The translations under genes were made by a program, and so were the position numbers. A stretch of DNA of 8,243 bases from Sphingobacteriaceae bacterium (GTDB taxonomy: Bacteria > Bacteroidota > Bacteroidia > Sphingobacteriales > Sphingobacteriaceae): NCBI GenBank assembly GCA_947458775.1, contig CANGZX010000024.1, positions 1 through 8,243 on the forward strand, read 5' to 3'. Within the stretch, counting starts at the first letter, position 1, and every line of letters begins with the position of its first letter. Positions 5,467 through 8,243 of this stretch are shown in pieces. The notes under the pieces were generated by a model. The model saw only the letters and a list, made by a program, of their open reading frames with translations. It was not told the origin of the DNA and made no database searches.

Positions 5467-7215
5467 ATGAACATATTACTGCAGTATTTAAAAAATTATA
5501 AGGGTTTATTGGCGCTGGCACTTCTACTAGCTGCCCTAAATATGGTATTCTCCCTTCTCGATCCGCACATTACGGGTAAAATAGTCGATAATTTTATTGA
5601 GAAACGGAGTACGCTTGGTCGTTCGGAATTTATTGGTGGCATTTTACGTCTAATTGGCTTAGCTGTGGGAGCTGCCATGGTGTCTAGAATTGCCAAAAAT
5701 TTGCAAGATTACTATACCAATATTATTGTACAAAGGCTTGGGGCGCAATTGTATGCCGATGGTTTAAAACATTCGCTAGAATTACCGTATCAAACTTTCG
5801 AAGACCAACGCAGTGGCGAAACACTAGGTATCTTACAAAAAGTACGTACCGATACCGAACGCTTTATTACCGCATTCATCAGTATTTTGTTTACCAGTTT
5901 AGTGGGGATGATTTTTGTGGTGGTATATTCTCTAAACGTAAGCTATAAAGTAACACTCGTTTATTTTGCCGCTGTTCCGGTAATTGCCATAACCAGCTGG
6001 TTATTGAGCCGTAAAATTAAAACAGTGCAAAAAAACATTGTAAAAGAAACCACCGGATTGGCAGGCTCTACCACCGAATCGCTACGCAATATTGAGCTGG
6101 TAAAAAGCTTGGGCTTGGCCAATCAAGAAATAGAACGATTAAATGCTACCACCTATAAAATTTTAGGACTAGAGCTCAAGAAAATTAAATACGTGCGCAG
6201 CATGTCGTTCTTGCAAGGCACTACCGTAAATTTTGTGCGTAGCGCCATGGTGGTGGTGCTTATGATTTTAATTTTTGATCAAGAAATATCACCAGGTAAA
6301 TATTTTACCTTCTTATTTTATTCCTTCTTTTTGTTTAACCCTTTACAAGAACTAGGCAATGTAATTGTGGCTTGGCGGGAAGCAGAAGTATCGCTTACAA
6401 ATTTTAACCGAATTTTGAGCATGCCCAAAGAGGCAAAACCAACCAAACCGAAAGCATTAGGGCCTATTGATAGCTTGGCTTTTGATAAGGTAAGCTTTAA
6501 GCATTTAACAGCTAACCGTAATGCCTTAACCGAAATTTCGTTTAGTGCAAAAGTGGGTGAAACTATTGCCTTTGTTGGCCCATCTGGATCGGGTAAAACT
6601 ACCCTGGTAAAATTATTGGTGGGTTTATATCAGCCTTTAAGCGGAGAGGTTTTGTATAATAAACACGCCAGTAGCGCCATTGATTTGGATGAATTAAGAG
6701 AGAAAATTGGTTTTGTTACCCAAGACACCCAATTATTTTCGGGAACTATTCGTGAAAATTTATTGTTTGTACGCCCAACAGCTACCGATGAGGAATGCAT
6801 GGATGTGCTGCATAAAGCAGCTTGCGAAAATTTATTAGCCAGAGCAAACAATGGCCTCGATACGGTAATTGGCGAAGGTGGTGTAAAGGTTTCTGGCGGC
6901 GAAAAACAACGTTTGTCTATTGCAAGAGCTTTACTACGCCAACCCGATATTTTAGTATTTGATGAGGCTACTTCTTCTTTAGATTCTTTAACAGAAGAAG
7001 AAATTACAGTCACCATTCGCGATGTATCGGTATTAAAAAACCACATTACCATTCTTATTGCACACCGTTTGTCTACCATTATGCACGCAGATCGCATTTA
7101 CGTGCTCGAAAAAGGGCAGATTGTAGAATCGGGCAAGCATAAGAATTTATTGGAAGAGAAAGGCTTGTATTACGCCATGTGGCGGCAACAAATTGGGGAA
7201 AACACCCTAGCATAA
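5467..7215 (+). CDS. ABC exporter, fused transmembrane and ATPase domains (MsbA/ABCB-like half-transporter)
   Basis: This is a 582-residue half-transporter expected to dimerise in the inner membrane and export a hydrophobic or lipid-like substrate; the substrate cannot be told from sequence. The transmembrane domain has six helices at about 10-31, 55-73, 133-155, 161-180, 253-271 and 278-301. The ATPase domain (about 335-575) has Walker A GPSGSGKTT (371-379), Q-loop Gln 419, signature VSGGEKQR (475-482), Walker B ILVFDE (495-500) with catalytic Glu 500, D-loop SSLD (503-506) and H-loop His 533. Everything needed for ATP hydrolysis is present. His 346 occupies the place where the A-loop tyrosine usually stands. 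No peptidase or extra domain is attached. ATG at 5467 has no Shine-Dalgarno sequence. The gene is probably monocistronic, lying between two terminators. MsbA function is possible but not shown. Confidence 0.93.
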   Translation: MNILLQYLKNYKGLLALALLLAALNMVFSLLDPHITGKIVDNFIEKRSTLGRSEFIGGILRLIGLAVGAAMVSRIAKNLQDYYTNIIVQRLGAQLYADGLKHSLELPYQTFEDQRSGETLGILQKVRTDTERFITAFISILFTSLVGMIFVVVYSLNVSYKVTLVYFAAVPVIAITSWLLSRKIKTVQKNIVKETTGLAGSTTESLRNIELVKSLGLANQEIERLNATTYKILGLELKKIKYVRSMSFLQGTTVNFVRSAMVVVLMILIFDQEISPGKYFTFLFYSFFLFNPLQELGNVIVAWREAEVSLTNFNRILSMPKEAKPTKPKALGPIDSLAFDKVSFKHLTANRNALTEISFSAKVGETIAFVGPSGSGKTTLVKLLVGLYQPLSGEVLYNKHASSAIDLDELREKIGFVTQDTQLFSGTIRENLLFVRPTATDEECMDVLHKAACENLLARANNGLDTVIGEGGVKVSGGEKQRLSIARALLRQPDILVFDEATSSLDSLTEEEITVTIRDVSVLKNHITILIAHRLSTIMHADRIYVLEKGQIVESGKHKNLLEEKGLYYAMWRQQIGENTLA

Positions 7216-7248
7216 AAAAAGCCCTCCAGTTTTTGGAGGGCTTTTTTT
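7214..7248. terminator. Bidirectional terminator between the convergent exporter and protease genes
   Basis: GCCCTCCA (7221-7228) pairs perfectly with TGGAGGGC (7234-7241) around the loop GTTTT. Seven A (7214-7220) precede and seven T (7242-7248) follow, so each strand has a GC-rich stem plus a T-run. It begins inside the exporter stop codon and ends 2 bases before the protease stop, serving both convergent genes. Confidence 0.94.
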
Positions 7249-7249
7249 A

Positions 7250-8243
7250 TTACTTTTTGAGGGAGATAAAATCAGCGATGATTTTTAAACTCTCCTCCTC
7301 TATAAAATCAAACTCGTCGGAGGCTTTCACCTCTCCTTTTTTCAGAGGAGCTAACCCTCGGCTGGCTCTACGTTTATTCTCACGTAGTAAGTTTTTGGCT
7401 TCTTGTGCTTCCCGATCGGCTTTCAGAGTAGCCTCGTTTACAGACACACTTGTTTCGGCATCACGCTTTCTAAAGTTGGCAATATCGTCTAATAAATAAG
7501 TGTATTCATCTGATGATTTCATACGCTGTTCGTGCAATTTAACCAGGCTAGCATTTACTGCAGTTAAATTAGCAACAGGGCTGTATTTAGAAGGCTTCAC
7601 CGTATCCCAAGCAAGAGCAGCCGGTTCGGCACTTTCGCCGTATTTATCTGCCGGATATATCATAGGGAACTGAATATCGGGTAGTACGCCTTTGTGTTGG
7701 GTGCTGCTGCCATTTACACGATAAAATTTGGCCATGGTTAAATTAATTTGACCAAATTGAGGTGCATTTTGACGAGCTACCGTACCATTTTTACCGTTTT
7801 CTTCCTGTTTTTCATTCAGTAACATCAACTTATCGGTTGGGCTAATAATTTTAGACACATCGATAGTGGATTGAACGGTTCCCTTACCATAGGTTTGGGT
7901 ACCAATAATTACGCCGCGACCATAATCTTGTATAGCGCCAGCAAAAATTTCGGAAGCAGAAGCGCTAAACCGATCAACCATAACGGCTAATGGACCATCA
8001 TAAGCTATAGTAGGGTCTTCATCTTCATTTATTTCTACCCCACGGCGGTCTTTTACCTGCACTACCGGACCGTTTTTAATAAACAAACCGGTTAGTTCAA
8101 TAGCTTCTAATAAGGAACCTCCTCCATTGGAACGCAAATCAATAATTACTCCATCTACTTTTTGAGCTTTTAGGGTATCTAACAAGAGTTTCACATCTCT
8201 TGTGGTCGATTTGTAATTCGGATCGCCGGCCTGGTAGGCTTTA
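7250..8243 (-). CDS. prc: S41 tail-specific protease (C-terminal processing peptidase, Prc/Tsp type), N-terminus cut by window edge
   Basis: The product is a Ser-Lys dyad periplasmic protease that degrades or trims proteins recognised by their C-termini. The last 331 codons (including stop) are visible and the frame stays open to the right edge. The S41 core shows VIIDLRSNGGGSL followed by DRFSASASEIF. The second Ser of FSAS (codon 7958-7960) matches E. coli Prc Ser430. The Lys of YGKGTVQ, 25 residues on (codon 7883-7885), matches Lys455, and the Asp of QDYGRG, 11 residues on, matches Asp441. After the core comes a charged, largely helical C-terminal region of about 150 residues like the DUF3340 domain of Tsp. 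The GTG at 8194 is an internal codon, since homology continues upstream (DPNYKSTTRDV). Signal peptide and PDZ domain lie outside the window. Confidence 0.93.
   Translation of the reverse strand, partial: KAYQAGDPNYKSTTRDVKLLLDTLKAQKVDGVIIDLRSNGGGSLLEAIELTGLFIKNGPVVQVKDRRGVEINEDEDPTIAYDGPLAVMVDRFSASASEIFAGAIQDYGRGVIIGTQTYGKGTVQSTIDVSKIISPTDKLMLLNEKQEENGKNGTVARQNAPQFGQINLTMAKFYRVNGSSTQHKGVLPDIQFPMIYPADKYGESAEPAALAWDTVKPSKYSPVANLTAVNASLVKLHEQRMKSSDEYTYLLDDIANFRKRDAETSVSVNEATLKADREAQEAKNLLRENKRRASRGLAPLKKGEVKASDEFDFIEEESLKIIADFISLKK

Noticed and set aside
7179..7499. Plus-strand open frame across the exporter end and terminator
   Set aside because: It runs through the bidirectional terminator and antisense to the protease C-terminus, with no recognisable product.
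8192..8194. GTG as the start of the S41 protease
   Set aside because: The frame and family similarity continue upstream to the window edge, and starting here would remove most of the protein.

Overview
The window looks like chromosomal DNA of a member of the Bacteroidota with low GC content. I cannot place it below phylum level with confidence. Four things point there: the close match of uL13, uS9, uS2, EF-Ts and RRF to Bacteroidota forms; promoter boxes of the TAnnTTTG type in place of the usual TATAAT; the near absence of Shine-Dalgarno sequences; and a desaturase of the Bacteroidota type.

Layout. The left part (1-1157) carries two minus-strand genes. One is a membrane fatty acid desaturase whose C-terminus runs off the left edge. 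The other encodes a small four-helix membrane protein of unknown function. A strong minus-strand terminator lies between them. A divergent intergenic region (1158-1383) holds a consensus Bacteroidota promoter and a hairpin near the predicted 5' end of the transcript. From there a plus-strand operon runs: rplM (uL13), rpsI (uS9), rpsB (uS2), tsf (EF-Ts). It ends in a strong terminator at about 4026-4058. A second unit, pyrH (UMP kinase) and frr (ribosome recycling factor), follows with its own -7 box and terminator. Next comes a homodimeric-type ABC exporter whose predicted promoter overlaps the frr terminator. It converges on a minus-strand S41 tail-specific protease, truncated at the right edge, with one bidirectional terminator between the two stops.

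The genes work together in an ordinary way. The centre is a translation cluster of two small-subunit proteins, one large-subunit protein, the EF-Tu exchange factor and the recycling factor, with the UMP kinase that feeds pyrimidine nucleotides. The flanking genes concern the envelope: lipid desaturation, export and periplasmic proteolysis.

I see no phage, transposon, CRISPR or defence system, and no clearly new multi-gene system. The most unusual element is a non-coding one between rpsB and tsf: four heptamers of the form TTGYRRG followed, after 4 bases, by four more in inverted orientation, forming a potential 28-bp hairpin with an alternative register. Next in interest are strong Shine-Dalgarno sequences found only before rpsI and rpsB, a hairpin at the predicted 5' terminus of the rplM mRNA, and a possible leaderless mRNA for the ABC exporter.
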